From: Methylococcales bacterium
GTDB taxonomy: Bacteria > Pseudomonadota > Gammaproteobacteria > Methylococcales > Methylomonadaceae
Length of the DNA stretch: 64,000 nucleotides
Direction of reading: 5' to 3'
NCBI GenBank assembly: GCA_028715725.1
Contig: JAQURG010000002.1
Span: forward strand, 62,001-126,000
The notes beneath the pieces are model-generated. The model made no database searches and was not told where the DNA came from. It worked only from the letters and a program-made list of their open reading frames with translations. A program made the translations under genes and the position numbers. Each line of letters opens with the position of its first letter. Position 1 is the stretch's first letter. Of this stretch, positions 55,778 to 64,000 are shown piece after piece.

Positions 55778-55814
55778 ACAGATACAAAATATCGAGTAGT
55801 GTTTTAGATTGTCT
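55778..55814 (+). repeat. attR, right attachment site
   Basis: The 15-base core ACAGATACAAAATAT is repeated from attL. It still reads QIQNIE then TAG in the yicC frame (ATC for ATA, TAG for TGA), so it is the displaced original 3' end of yicC. A hairpin (55838-55860) follows at the same distance as in attL. Confidence 0.88.
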
Positions 55815-55837
55815 AACCCCATCTCATGCCCCATATC

Positions 55838-55860
55838 AAGGCCGCTTATATAACGGCCTT
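55838..55860 (+). terminator. Displaced native yicC terminator
   Basis: AAGGCCG-CTTATATAA-CGGCCTT makes a 7-bp stem with a T-containing tail. It lies 37 bases after the TAG in attR and mirrors the hairpin behind attL. Confidence 0.65.
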
Positions 55861-56087
55861 TGTGTTCTTAACGTTTCTATTTGGTCCTGTAATAGCAGTC
55901 ATCGAATAGAAAATCACCTCATATTTATGGACGCCAGATACTCGGGAATGTGCAACTCTGGATTATTTATCCATTCGGTTCACGCTATAATTCTAACTGC
56001 TTATGCTCGGCAGCCATAACAAACTATATCTCATTGCATAGGTTAATCCCTTTGGATTAAATTGCCGAAAATGAGTGAAGTCCAGCT

Positions 56088-56192
56088 TTACTGCAGCGCT
56101 GCCGCATTTAATGTCACATTGCCGGTCCCCGCCTTCATCGCCCATGACACAGTCAGAGTATTGCCTGCGCCAGCGGCCTTGTATTGCGAGGC
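56088..56192 (-). other. C-terminal fragment of an exported repeat protein (low confidence)
   Basis: The 419 bases between attR and the SRAP gene hold no full gene. On the minus strand 56088-56192 encodes a clean C-terminus (YKAAGAGNTLTVSWAMKAGT then GNVTLNAAALQ and stop). This looks like the end of a beta-rich extracellular domain. No upstream part is found, so it is a fragment or chance. Confidence 0.25.
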
Positions 56193-56279
56193 TTAATTGA
56201 GATCACGCAAAAATTAGGCTTCCATGAAATTATTAAATAAGATAGGATAAATAAAAATACCGGGAAGGAAAGCCGTTCA

Positions 56280-56951
56280 ATGTGTGGTCGATTCGCTTTA
56301 TACAGTGATGCTTTTACCTTGAGCAAACGTTTTGGGGTTCATATGCCTCCAGAGCTTCGCCCGCACTATAATATGGCGCCCTCACAGAATATTCTTATTA
56401 TGCGTCAGGAAGAAGGAAAAAGAAGCTTTGCTCTTGCGCGTTGGGGCTTGATCCCTCATTGGGCAAAGGATATGAAAATCGGCTACAGCATGATCAATGC
56501 TCGAGCCGAGACAGTGGCTGACAAACCGGCATTTCGCGCCGCCTTCCGGTATCGTCGCTGCCTGATTCCGGCGAATGGATTTTACGAATGGCAAGTCATA
56601 CCGGGCTCAAAAAACAAGCAACCCTGGTTTGTCACATTGAAAGACCGCGAATCAATGGCATTTGCCGGATTATGGGAGCGATGGCGAAGTCCCGAAGGCG
56701 AAGAATTGGAGTCCTGCACTATCATTGTTACAGAAGCGAACGGACTTATGAGGCCAATCCATGACCGTATGCCGGTCATCCTGGCTCCCGCCGACTGGGA
56801 TGCCTGGCTCGGTTTAGAGGATAAGGATGCAGAATATTTACAGAATCTGTTGAAACCCTACCCGACAGAAAAGCTGAAAGCCTGGCCGGTCAGTACAAAG
56901 GTTAATAATCCAAGAGATGATTCGGTGGAGTGTATCGAGAAATTCGAATAA
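56280..56951 (+). CDS. SRAP (HMCES/YedK) abasic-site-protecting protein
   Basis: A 223-residue SOS-response-associated peptidase domain protein. The catalytic Cys2 (MCGRFAL) becomes exposed after removal of the initiator methionine and cross-links to abasic sites in single-stranded DNA. Supporting residues appear in NMAPSQ, INARAETVADKPAFR, CLIPANGFYEW and the conserved histidine of PIHDRMPVIL. The full family length is present. It stands alone outside the right end of the yicC element and is unrelated to it by direction. Confidence 0.95.
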   Translation: MCGRFALYSDAFTLSKRFGVHMPPELRPHYNMAPSQNILIMRQEEGKRSFALARWGLIPHWAKDMKIGYSMINARAETVADKPAFRAAFRYRRCLIPANGFYEWQVIPGSKNKQPWFVTLKDRESMAFAGLWERWRSPEGEELESCTIIVTEANGLMRPIHDRMPVILAPADWDAWLGLEDKDAEYLQNLLKPYPTEKLKAWPVSTKVNNPRDDSVECIEKFE

Positions 56952-57062
56952 TGAACTATTGTCAGGCAAACGAAGAGATATAGCTAAGCTTTATGAAAAC
57001 GGCGATGCGATAATGCTATGCCAAAGTCTTAAGGGAATTGTGAAATAAGGCGCATAAAAACA

Positions 57063-57094
57063 AAAACTTCCAAGGCTGATGCCTTGGAAGTTTT
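57063..57094. terminator. Perfect 14-bp hairpin between the SRAP gene and the small membrane protein gene
   Basis: AAAACTTCCAAGGC-TGAT-GCCTTGGAAGTTTT with T-runs on both strands. It suits two convergent genes, SRAP and the small gene at 57129. Confidence 0.85.
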
Positions 57095-57128
57095 CAAGTT
57101 ACTCGGTTAAATAATTGAAATAAAGGGA

Positions 57129-57302
57129 TCAGTCGCATGACAGATGACCGGTATCGCCCCGTTTACGGTTCAGATTAACGTTACTGGCAACGGCCGCTGA
57201 TGCGAAAAGCGTGGATGAGATAATAAATTCGCCTGAAATAAAACCAATCATACCCATTATAAACACAGCCCCGATTATAATATCTTTGTAAAAGTCACTC
57301 AT
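57129..57302 (-). CDS. Small single-pass membrane protein
   Basis: A 57-residue protein, MSDFYKDIIIGAVFIMGMIG, with one or two TM spans (about 8-28 and 29-43) and a polar end (NLNRKRGDTGHLSCD). GAGGA lies seven bases before the ATG and a strong hairpin lies beyond the stop. Both signals support a real gene despite the size. I do not recognise a family. It could be a stress or regulatory small membrane protein. Confidence 0.6.
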   Translation of the reverse strand: MSDFYKDIIIGAVFIMGMIGFISGEFIISSTLFASAAVASNVNLNRKRGDTGHLSCD

Positions 57303-58141
57303 GAGTCAATCCTCGTATAAATTTGAATAGTTTATTTAAACTGCAACTCAACTATATAGAAGACTTATATTGTTGACAATAATACCAGGAATAGATAGAT
57401 TGTTTCCTTATCCGATACATTAATTCATAATGTATTCATATTAAATTGATTAAAATATTAAATTTGCGTCAGGCTGTGAGAATTTAACGGTTGAAACCAG
57501 TCAACTCTCGCCAATTCCTAGTGGAAAAAGATGAAGCTCCGCCTGTCTTCGCCCGGGTTTTATCAGGGCTAGTAGTAGTGACTGCGACGACGGCGAGGGA
57601 TCTGATTAACAACCTTTATTAACAAATAATTCTCGAACAGTTAAAACTTTATAAATTCTGCTGGAACGGAGCAATTGTACTTAAATTAGATAGGCCATTA
57701 CCTGCTCTTTAGCAAGCAACTGGTCATGCTGATAATAGCGCGGTCTCAAGCTTTACGCCCGCCGCACATTAGTATTGCGGTTCGTGAGATTAAAGAATGG
57801 ATTCTGATAAAAATTATGATGTAGCCAGCCGCCAACTTATACTTGATGTGTTGATTCCGCTCGATCTGAGCCTTTCGGTTATGCCCATGAGTCTTGCCGG
57901 AGGTTAAACTTGTCTATATTATAGATACAGTCTCCAGCTTTCTTCCTCAGGCATAACCGGACTACTTCGACTGGTTGAGATATCTATTTAACGGGCAGTC
58001 TGTGCAACTGCATCAGCCAGTAGGATCAAAACCAGCTATGCTATTGGCTGAAAAGCTATATAAATTGATAGCGCAAGGCCAATCACCCTTCATATTTAAT
58101 AAATAACGACTTCCAGTATTAACATTTATAAGGAATAAGGT
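57303..58141. other. 839-base non-coding stretch before fcl
   Basis: No convincing gene or RNA is seen on either strand. The first 150 bases are A/T-rich. An inverted pair GGTTATGCC (57878) and GGCATAACC (57951) with a 64-base spacer is the only structure noted. It may be eroded mobile DNA or carry the fcl promoter at its right end. Confidence 0.4.
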
Positions 58142-59110
58142 ATGAATAAGAACAGTAAAATTTATGTAGCTGGTCATCGAGGCCTGGCAGGGTCTGCCAT
58201 TTGCCGCCAATTGGCCCAACAAGGCTATGACAATATAGTAACGCGGACGCATGATGAATTGAATTTATTAGATCAGAATGCGGTTTCATGTTTTATGCAG
58301 CAAGAAAAGCCGGACTACGTTTTTATGGCGGCTGCGAAGGTAGGCGGCATTTTTGCCAATAACCAGTACCCGGCAGATTTTATTTATGAAAACCTGATGG
58401 TAGAAGCTAATTTGATCCATCAGGCTTTTCAGTCAGGATGTTCCCGATTATTGTTTTTAGGCAGCTCCTGTATTTATCCCAAGCATGCCGAGCAACCGAT
58501 GAAGGAATCTGCATTGGTAACAGGAACACTGGAGCCGACCAACGAGCCGTATGCGATTGCCAAAATCGCCGGCATCAAATTGTGCGAATCTTATAATCGC
58601 CAATACGGTACTGATTTCCGTTCCGTTATGCCGACTAATTTATATGGGCCTCATGATAATTATCATGAGAAGAACAGTCATGTCATTCCGGCATTGCTGC
58701 GCAGGTTCCATGAAGCTAAAGTCGCCAATCAACCCAATGTTGAAGTTTGGGGCACCGGGCAGGCAAAACGTGAATTTTTATATGTTGAAGATATGGCGGC
58801 CGCTTGTTTATATGTGATGCAATTGAGTCCTGAAACCTATCAACAAAATACTGAACCCATGCTGTCGCACATCAATATCGGCACAGGCAAGGATGTCACC
58901 ATCAAACAACTGATTGAGGAAGTTGTACGTGCTACCGATTATCAAGGACAAGTTATCTGGAATACCAATATGCCGGATGGTATGCCCAGAAAGTTGCTGG
59001 ATGTGTCTCGGATGACTTCATTAGGATGGAAATATAAAGTCGAACTGCCTGAAGGTCTGGATATGGCTTACCAGTGGTTTGAAAATAATCAAGGTTCTTT
59101 TCGACAATAA
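58142..59110 (+). CDS. fcl: GDP-L-fucose synthase
   Basis: A 322-residue short-chain dehydrogenase-type enzyme that epimerises and reduces GDP-4-keto-6-deoxymannose to GDP-L-fucose. The NADP-binding loop is GHRGLAGS (residues 11-18), the catalytic region is FLGSSCIYP (Ser108/Ser109 region), and the catalytic pair is Tyr137 and Lys141 (YAIAK). [13 protein letters not shown] and [11 protein letters not shown] are family motifs. The partner gmd gene is not in the window. It precedes an exopolysaccharide glycosylphosphotransferase, so fucose or a relative is probably in the surface polysaccharide. Confidence 0.94.
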   Translation: MNKNSKIYVAGHRGLAGSAICRQLAQQGYDNIVTRTHDELNLLDQNAVSCFMQQEKPDYVFMAAAKVGGIFANNQYPADFIYENLMVEANLIHQAFQSGCSRLLFLGSSCIYPKHAEQPMKESALVTGTLEPTNEPYAIAKIAGIKLCESYNRQYGTDFRSVMPTNLYGPHDNYHEKNSHVIPALLRRFHEAKVANQPNVEVWGTGQAKREFLYVEDMAAACLYVMQLSPETYQQNTEPMLSHINIGTGKDVTIKQLIEEVVRATDYQGQVIWNTNMPDGMPRKLLDVSRMTSLGWKYKVELPEGLDMAYQWFENNQGSFRQ

Positions 59111-59504
59111 GAATCTATTTATTGAATCGCTATTGCAGTTAACCTTTAAAAACTCAAAATTAATGATTAATAAAAGATAATATCCGAAACATAAATAAAG
59201 TTTTTTCTAGTAACTCAAGTGAATTTTATATATCATCAATTAAAATCGGATACATCTGATTTGCTTACTCCAAGTTTTCAGTATTTCTCTTTCGGAGAAA
59301 AACTCAACTGCGAACATAAAAATCATAACTCAGACCGCAGACAATTTGTAATGTTTTAGCGCTTCTGCAAGTCCGCTGTGCAATGTTTCATGGTTTTAAA
59401 TTAAAGAGGCGCATGTTGGCATTAATCTTATTGCCACATGGGATATAAAAAACTTCTTAAAATAGGTTTCAGTTATCAGTAATTTTTCGAGTAAGGAAAT
59501 AGCT
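59111..59504. other. 394-base A/T-rich region between fcl and the sugar transferase gene
   Basis: No gene is seen. The region is A/T-rich and long enough to carry a separate promoter for the downstream gene. AAGGA lies just before the ATG at 59505. Confidence 0.4.
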
Positions 59505-60926
59505 ATGATTAATAACTCCTTTTCCAGCAATAAACCTAATGGTTTTATCAGGCAACATAAAAGCGCATTGGTCGCACTTAAAAAACTTTGCGACATCTTG
59601 ATTATAATTTCCTTGTTCTTCATCTTTTTAGGCGCGAATGATTATGTTCTGCAAGGGCGAATAATTTTAATTTTGCTGACCGGTTTTTTAACCTTTGAGT
59701 TCTTTGCGACAATCAATAACCTTTATGGTCTCAGGCGCGGCCTGAGCTTTTTATTAGTCATCAAAAATATTATAACCGGATGGCTCTGCGTAGCTTTTGC
59801 AGTGATATTGCTGATGAAATTCTCATCTATAGTTGACGCCAATCAAAAAAAACAGGTGACGCATTGGCTATTGGTAACGCCGTTTATTATTATTGGCTGG
59901 CATTTACTGATTAGATTGGCGTTGAATTATGCAAGAAGCATTGGCAAAAATACACGCCGGGTAGCGATTATTGGCGCTACCTCGTTAGGGCTTGATTTGG
60001 AGAACATATTGGTCAAACAAACCTGGCTTGGCTTTTCTTTTATAGGTTTTTATGATGACAGGGCGCCTTCCAGAGAGCGCACCTCTTCCCAATATGTAGA
60101 AGGAAATATTGAAAAGCTGATCAAGAAAGCCAAAAATAATGAAATGGATTTTATATTCATTACCTTGCCCATGGGGGAGGAGAAAAGAATCAAATTAATT
60201 CTTGATGAGCTAAGAGATACTTCTATCGTTGTTTATTTAGTGCCTGATCTGTTTGTGTTTGATCTTCTCAGCGCCAAAGTCGAAAATTTTAACGGCTTAC
60301 CTGTAATTAGCATATTTGATACGCCTCATATTGGTTTTGACGGCTTTAAAAAAAGGCTGCTCGACATCGTTCTGTCTATTACGATCTTGTCAGCCATTTT
60401 TATTCCAATGCTGATCATAGCTTTAGGGGTTAAACTTACTTCCCCAGGTCCGGTTTTATTTGTCCAACGCAGGTACGGCTTTCGGGGTGAAGAAATTTTT
60501 GTCTGGAAGTTTAGAACCATGCGGGTTTACGAAGATGGCCTCATCGTGAATCAGGCGACTCATAACGATCCGCGCATTACGAAATTCGGCCAATTCCTCA
60601 GACGGACATCGCTGGATGAATTACCTCAATTTATTAATGTGTTGCAAGGCAGAATGTCGATTGTTGGTCCCCGCCCGCACGCTGTGGCACATAATGAGCA
60701 TTATCGCAGGCAAATTACCGGCTATATGCAGCGACATATTGTTAAACCCGGTATTACCGGCCTGGCTCAAATCAGAGGCTTTAGAGGCGAAACAGACACG
60801 CTGGAAAAAATGGAAGATCGCATACGCTCTGACCTGGAATACATTCATACATGGTCAATTTGGCTGGACTTAGAGATTTTTTTCGCAACCATATTCAAGG
60901 GTTTTCGACATACCAACGCCTATTAA
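59505..60926 (+). CDS. WcaJ/EpsZ-type undecaprenyl-phosphate sugar-1-phosphate transferase
   Basis: A 473-residue polyprenyl glycosylphosphotransferase that starts an exopolysaccharide repeat unit on undecaprenyl phosphate. Four or five TM helices occupy residues 25-145, followed by a Rossmann-like domain (RVAIIGATSLGLDLENILVK). A re-entrant/TM helix near 285-310 leads to the catalytic domain, with GPVLFVQRRYGFRGEEIFVW, RRTSLDELPQFINVLQG and MSIVGPRPHAVAHNEHY. Which sugar (glucose, galactose or another) is not readable. It probably works with the fucose pathway gene upstream. Confidence 0.93.
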   Translation: MINNSFSSNKPNGFIRQHKSALVALKKLCDILIIISLFFIFLGANDYVLQGRIILILLTGFLTFEFFATINNLYGLRRGLSFLLVIKNIITGWLCVAFAVILLMKFSSIVDANQKKQVTHWLLVTPFIIIGWHLLIRLALNYARSIGKNTRRVAIIGATSLGLDLENILVKQTWLGFSFIGFYDDRAPSRERTSSQYVEGNIEKLIKKAKNNEMDFIFITLPMGEEKRIKLILDELRDTSIVVYLVPDLFVFDLLSAKVENFNGLPVISIFDTPHIGFDGFKKRLLDIVLSITILSAIFIPMLIIALGVKLTSPGPVLFVQRRYGFRGEEIFVWKFRTMRVYEDGLIVNQATHNDPRITKFGQFLRRTSLDELPQFINVLQGRMSIVGPRPHAVAHNEHYRRQITGYMQRHIVKPGITGLAQIRGFRGETDTLEKMEDRIRSDLEYIHTWSIWLDLEIFFATIFKGFRHTNAY

Positions 60927-61422
60927 CGATTTTTGAGGTCCGGATTAGCCGCAACTATCGGTCCCCAATTAAAAATCGGTATTTCAAACCGCTGTTGCGT
61001 GACAGTCATAAAAACTCAGGCATTGGTATTGAGTTTTTCGGCTCCTTGCGCGAGCCTGTAGCAGAAGTACAAATTGGCCGAAATTATCTGTGCGGATTAA
61101 TTCATGCCTTAATAATGGCAGATTATACAGAGGCTTTTGCGACTGTAGCGGAGTCAGGCGTAGCGCGATGGCAAATTCAGGTTATATTCATCTGATCCGA
61201 TTCATAATATATTTCCGATACTCACCTCCAACGCAGCGGCATAATTCTCCTGTGCATAGCCCAGGGCGAATGTTTGTTATGCTTGATCTTTACTTTCCTT
61301 CATACATGATCTCTGTTTGGTCATATGACAGCGTTTTCGATGAGCATACTACAGACAGCGAAGTCCATAAAATGCATAATGCTATTTGTATTTCTCAATT
61401 GAAAAAATAAATTATTCAGGCA
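60927..61422. other. 496-base non-coding gap before the sensor gene
   Basis: No supported gene on either strand; short open frames here lack ribosome sites and familiar motifs. The last 25 bases (ATTGAAAAAATAAATTATTC region) are repeated almost exactly at 63779 before the second sensor copy. Confidence 0.4.
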
Positions 61423-61620
61423 ATGCATTATTTTATTTTATTGTTTTTTTCGCTTTTTTTGCTGAATGCGGCGTCCGCAGGCGGTCTTGAGGACGCGCTT
61501 CCGGCCATGGACAAACCGGAACCTGCCATCCAGTTGACGGCCAAGGAACGGGCATGGCTGGCAAACCATAAAAAAATCGTCATCGCTTTTGACGGCGCAT
61601 TGCCGCCTTACAGTTTCCTT
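61398..61620 (+). repeat. Long direct repeat, copy 1 (copy 2 at 63779-64000)
   Basis: From the upstream ATTG through the first 198 coding bases this segment is repeated 2380 bases further right and is identical within the coding part up to the window edge. Only the 25-base leader differs by one indel and one substitution. Confidence 0.95.
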
Positions 61621-63345
61621 AATGATGCAGGCCGCCTTGAAGGGATTGCCGTCGAGGTCATGAACACCCTGGGCAGGCGCTTGGGAGTTCAATTTGAAAC
61701 TTATCCCAATACCAGCTGGAACAAATTATACGAAGCCGCGGCTGAACATAAAGTCGATGTGGTGGCGACGATGGTTAACCGGCCCGACCGAAGCCGGTGG
61801 TTTATCTTCACCAAACCCTACCTGATGAAATCCCTGGTGATTATCACCCGAAGGGACGATGACAGAATCAAAAACCGCACTGATCTGGCCGGGAAAACAG
61901 TCACGATGATTAAGGGTTACCAGTATGTCGAGCAGGTTATCGGAGAATTCCCTTCGGTCATCCCTTATTTTGTAGATTCTATGCTGGACGGGCTCAACGC
62001 AGTCAATAAGGAAAAAGTGGATGCCGCTATTTTTTTTATAACTCCGGCCAGTTACCTGCAAACAAAATACCAATTGACTAATCTGAAAGTTGCCGCTTTT
62101 TATGATCGCAATAGCGCTAATGAAAGCATTGCGGTACGTAAAGACTGGCCGATTCTGGCTACCATGCTGCAAAAGGCCCTGAATACCATCAGTGAAAAAG
62201 AAATGCAGGCTATTTATGAGCAATGGGTCCCCAGCATTAAAAATCCTTTGCCGGAGCATGAACTAAAATGGGAAATTGGAGCGGCGGCTTTCACCCTTGT
62301 GCTATTCCTATTGTTACTCTGGATTGTCCGTATCCACAGACTAAAGAAGAAAATCGCGCCGTCAAAAACCGACGATGAGGCAACCGCCAAAATCCTGCAA
62401 GCATTACAGGGTGATCTCGAGCATCTGGTTTTAAAACGTACTACTGAGCTTAATTCCAGCGAGCAGAAATCCCGCGACACCAAGCCGAATTCCAGCACAA
62501 ATGAAGCTCTTGGTCGAGTTAAGAATCCGGGTAATGAATACTTTTTCTTCCAGCACAACCGTGAAGGGACATTCACTTACATGAGCCCTTCAATTACTAA
62601 TATGCTTGGGTATAACGCTGATGAGTTTATGGCTCATTACCGTGAATATCTTACTGATAATCCGGTCAACCTTAAAATTGATAAGCTCGCCGAACAATAT
62701 GTTCAAGGCTCACCTAATCAACCTTATCAATTGGAAATATATGATGCGCAGAAAAATATCCATTGGCTTGAAGTAAAAGATACCCCCGTTTATGATGAAT
62801 ATGGCAATTGTATAGGCTTTGATGGCATCGTGCATGACATCACTGAAATCAGACAAACAGAAAATAACTTAGCCAAGCTATCGAATAGCAGTGAGAATTC
62901 TACGCCTGAACCAGATCATAAGGACAATATCGCTGAGCGTCGCCAGGCAGATATTAATGTACTCAAGCTGGCTGATGACGATGAGAATTTGGAGCGACAA
63001 TCCTATAGAAATAATGATAGCGCTGAGCCTGGACAAACAGAAGTCGATTTAATCAAATTCCCGGATAACGATGAAGGTTCTGAGGAATCAGATCGGGGTG
63101 AGAAAAATGCTGAACTTTCAATAACTCCGCAAATTTGTCCTCGGTGTGGAGATGAAAACACGAGGAAGTCAATGATAAAAAAAGATGACGGAATATTAAG
63201 AATTTTATTTTTTGAATCTTATCGTTGCCGGGAATGTTTTTATCGGTTTTGGGTGTTGAATCGCTTGCGCCTGGCTCTATTTGGAGCTGCGATACTGATA
63301 CTTTCCATTATTCTTGGCGGCATGCCGTTTTTCTCCGATAAATAA
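61423..63345 (+). CDS. Periplasmic-binding-domain sensor with PAS and zinc ribbon, no output domain
   Basis: A 640-residue membrane protein. Signal peptide (1-19), then an SBP_bac_3 domain (about 38-272, AFDGALPPYSFLNDAGRLEG and QYVEQVIGEFPSV) and a TM helix (286-302). A coiled linker (315-350) leads to a PAS domain (about 370-475, HDITEIRQT). Three 30-residue repeats (473-562) follow, then a CxxC-x26-CxxC zinc-ribbon-like module (Cys572, Cys575, Cys602, Cys605) and a final TM helix (614-633). There is no kinase, GGDEF, EAL or HAMP domain, so the signal output is unknown. Similar SBP-PAS openings in sensor kinases support ligand sensing. Confidence 0.85.
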   Translation: MHYFILLFFSLFLLNAASAGGLEDALPAMDKPEPAIQLTAKERAWLANHKKIVIAFDGALPPYSFLNDAGRLEGIAVEVMNTLGRRLGVQFETYPNTSWNKLYEAAAEHKVDVVATMVNRPDRSRWFIFTKPYLMKSLVIITRRDDDRIKNRTDLAGKTVTMIKGYQYVEQVIGEFPSVIPYFVDSMLDGLNAVNKEKVDAAIFFITPASYLQTKYQLTNLKVAAFYDRNSANESIAVRKDWPILATMLQKALNTISEKEMQAIYEQWVPSIKNPLPEHELKWEIGAAAFTLVLFLLLLWIVRIHRLKKKIAPSKTDDEATAKILQALQGDLEHLVLKRTTELNSSEQKSRDTKPNSSTNEALGRVKNPGNEYFFFQHNREGTFTYMSPSITNMLGYNADEFMAHYREYLTDNPVNLKIDKLAEQYVQGSPNQPYQLEIYDAQKNIHWLEVKDTPVYDEYGNCIGFDGIVHDITEIRQTENNLAKLSNSSENSTPEPDHKDNIAERRQADINVLKLADDDENLERQSYRNNDSAEPGQTEVDLIKFPDNDEGSEESDRGEKNAELSITPQICPRCGDENTRKSMIKKDDGILRILFFESYRCRECFYRFWVLNRLRLALFGAAILILSIILGGMPFFSDK

Positions 63346-63802
63346 AAAACTGTCAGCCAACCTCTGCTGAAGCAATTCAACAAATCAATTACAATAAGAG
63401 CAAAATTCAGCGGCTAAGGAAAACGCCGTTATCGGATTAGCCGTAAATCAGACGCCAATTCAGAAAAACTGATACTCCAAATAGACACTTACTTTTAAAA
63501 AGGATCATGTAGATCGCCAGTCATGCAGAATAATTAGATAGCAATTCAGATTAGGTTAATGTATCTGTTTTTATAATCCTAATTCACCCAGTGCTTGACT
63601 CTTGGCAGACAAATATAACTATTTGTCAACCTCTCTACCGGCATAGAGCCTGCGAGTATTATTGAATTCCAGAACAATTACTGGAATATTTCAGATTTAA
63701 CGGCATAACGGGAGTCAATGAATATCAAATTGAGATAGGAGAAAGACAAAAAAATGCAATCCTGTCATATTCCCCCTTATTGAAAAATAAATTATCCAGG
63801 CA
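63346..63802. other. 457-base non-coding gap between the sensor copies
   Basis: No gene is supported on either strand. It shows no repeat of the first gap apart from the final 25 bases before the second ATG. No terminator with a clear T-run is obvious after 63345. Confidence 0.4.
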
Positions 63803-64000
63803 ATGCATTATTTTATTTTATTGTTTTTTTCGCTTTTTTTGCTGAATGCGGCGTCCGCAGGCGGTCTTGAGGACGCGCTTCCGGCCATGGACAAACCGGA
63901 ACCTGCCATCCAGTTGACGGCCAAGGAACGGGCATGGCTGGCAAACCATAAAAAAATCGTCATCGCTTTTGACGGCGCATTGCCGCCTTACAGTTTCCTT
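63803..64000 (+). CDS. Second copy of the sensor gene (partial, runs off right edge)
   Basis: The first 66 codons (MHYFILLFFS onward to LPPYSFL) are identical at DNA level to the sensor gene that starts at 61423. They contain the signal peptide and the beginning of the SBP_bac_3 domain. Whether the rest is also identical, or whether the output end differs, lies beyond the window. The perfect identity implies a very recent duplication or ongoing gene conversion. Confidence 0.93.
   Translation, partial: MHYFILLFFSLFLLNAASAGGLEDALPAMDKPEPAIQLTAKERAWLANHKKIVIAFDGALPPYSFL

Larger units (their letters stand above)
49470..55814 (+). mobile_element. 6.3 kb integrative element at the 3' end of yicC
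   Basis: The element lies between direct repeats attL (49470-49506) and attR (55778-55814). It carries, all rightward, a tyrosine integrase, an unknown gene, alpA, a Toprim primase, a helicase-like ATPase, an unknown gene and ssb. Thus integration and replication functions are visible without capsid, packaging or transfer genes. This fits a minimal P4-like satellite or a cryptic plasmid-like integrative element. No resistance, defence or metabolic cargo was recognised. Confidence 0.9.

Overview
The window reads as chromosomal DNA of a gammaproteobacterium with moderate GC. It has a standard gammaproteobacterial core (lptM-lysA-dapF-DUF484-xerC, rdgC, bamD, pst-phoU, tex, rph, rdgB, yicC). A TIGR04073-type exosortase-associated protein, very large PstC and PstA subunits, a copper nitrite reductase and exopolysaccharide genes point to a methanotroph-like lineage (order Methylococcales). 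That placement is inferred from gene content only.

Layout. 0-1.8 kb: a YfiR-type periplasmic regulator overlapping a HAMP-PAS-GGDEF diguanylate cyclase that runs off the left edge. 1.9-6.7 kb: apeB and msrB, a wrecked nirJ (heme d1 synthesis), and cysB overlapping an ABC ATPase. 6.7-12.1 kb: lysine/peptidoglycan and chromosome-dimer genes. 12.2-21.5 kb: darP, a deoxyinosine glycosylase, rdgC, two tandem Lpp/OprI lipoproteins beside an L,D-transpeptidase, pgm, a ZIP transporter, pgeF, rluD and bamD. 21.5-30.5 kb: a phosphate block (pstS, pstCAB-phoU with two Pho boxes, sixA, and a CHAD protein likely to bind polyphosphate). 30.5-34.1 kb: a NirK lipoprotein with an extra N-terminal cupredoxin, a small unknown gene sharing an upstream motif with nirK, and a GlxA-type regulator whose 5' end looks frameshifted.

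34.1-41.3 kb is a decay zone. It holds a truncated hypX, a dead IS701-like element, two HEPN copies (one with its MNT partner), a frameshifted acyltransferase, DUF433/DUF5615 remnants, DUF2442 and DUF29 genes, and an intact YeeE/YedE pair. 41.8-49.5 kb returns to housekeeping genes (tex, TIGR04073 protein, a NahK-like kinase, SGNH hydrolase, rdgB, rph, yicC).

49.47-55.8 kb is a compact 6.3 kb integrative element inserted at the 3' end of yicC. It has near-identical attL/attR, paired integrase arm sites, a tyrosine integrase, AlpA, a Toprim primase, an AAA-type helicase and an SSB, with no structural, conjugation or recognisable cargo genes. The att sequence rebuilds the yicC C-terminus with synonymous codons and brings its own terminator. 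This element is the best candidate for an under-described system.

55.8-64 kb: a SRAP protein, a gene-poor stretch with one small membrane-protein gene, GDP-fucose synthase, a WcaJ-type sugar transferase, and a solute-binding/PAS/zinc-ribbon membrane sensor. The start of a second copy of that sensor gene begins 2.38 kb downstream and is identical up to the window edge.
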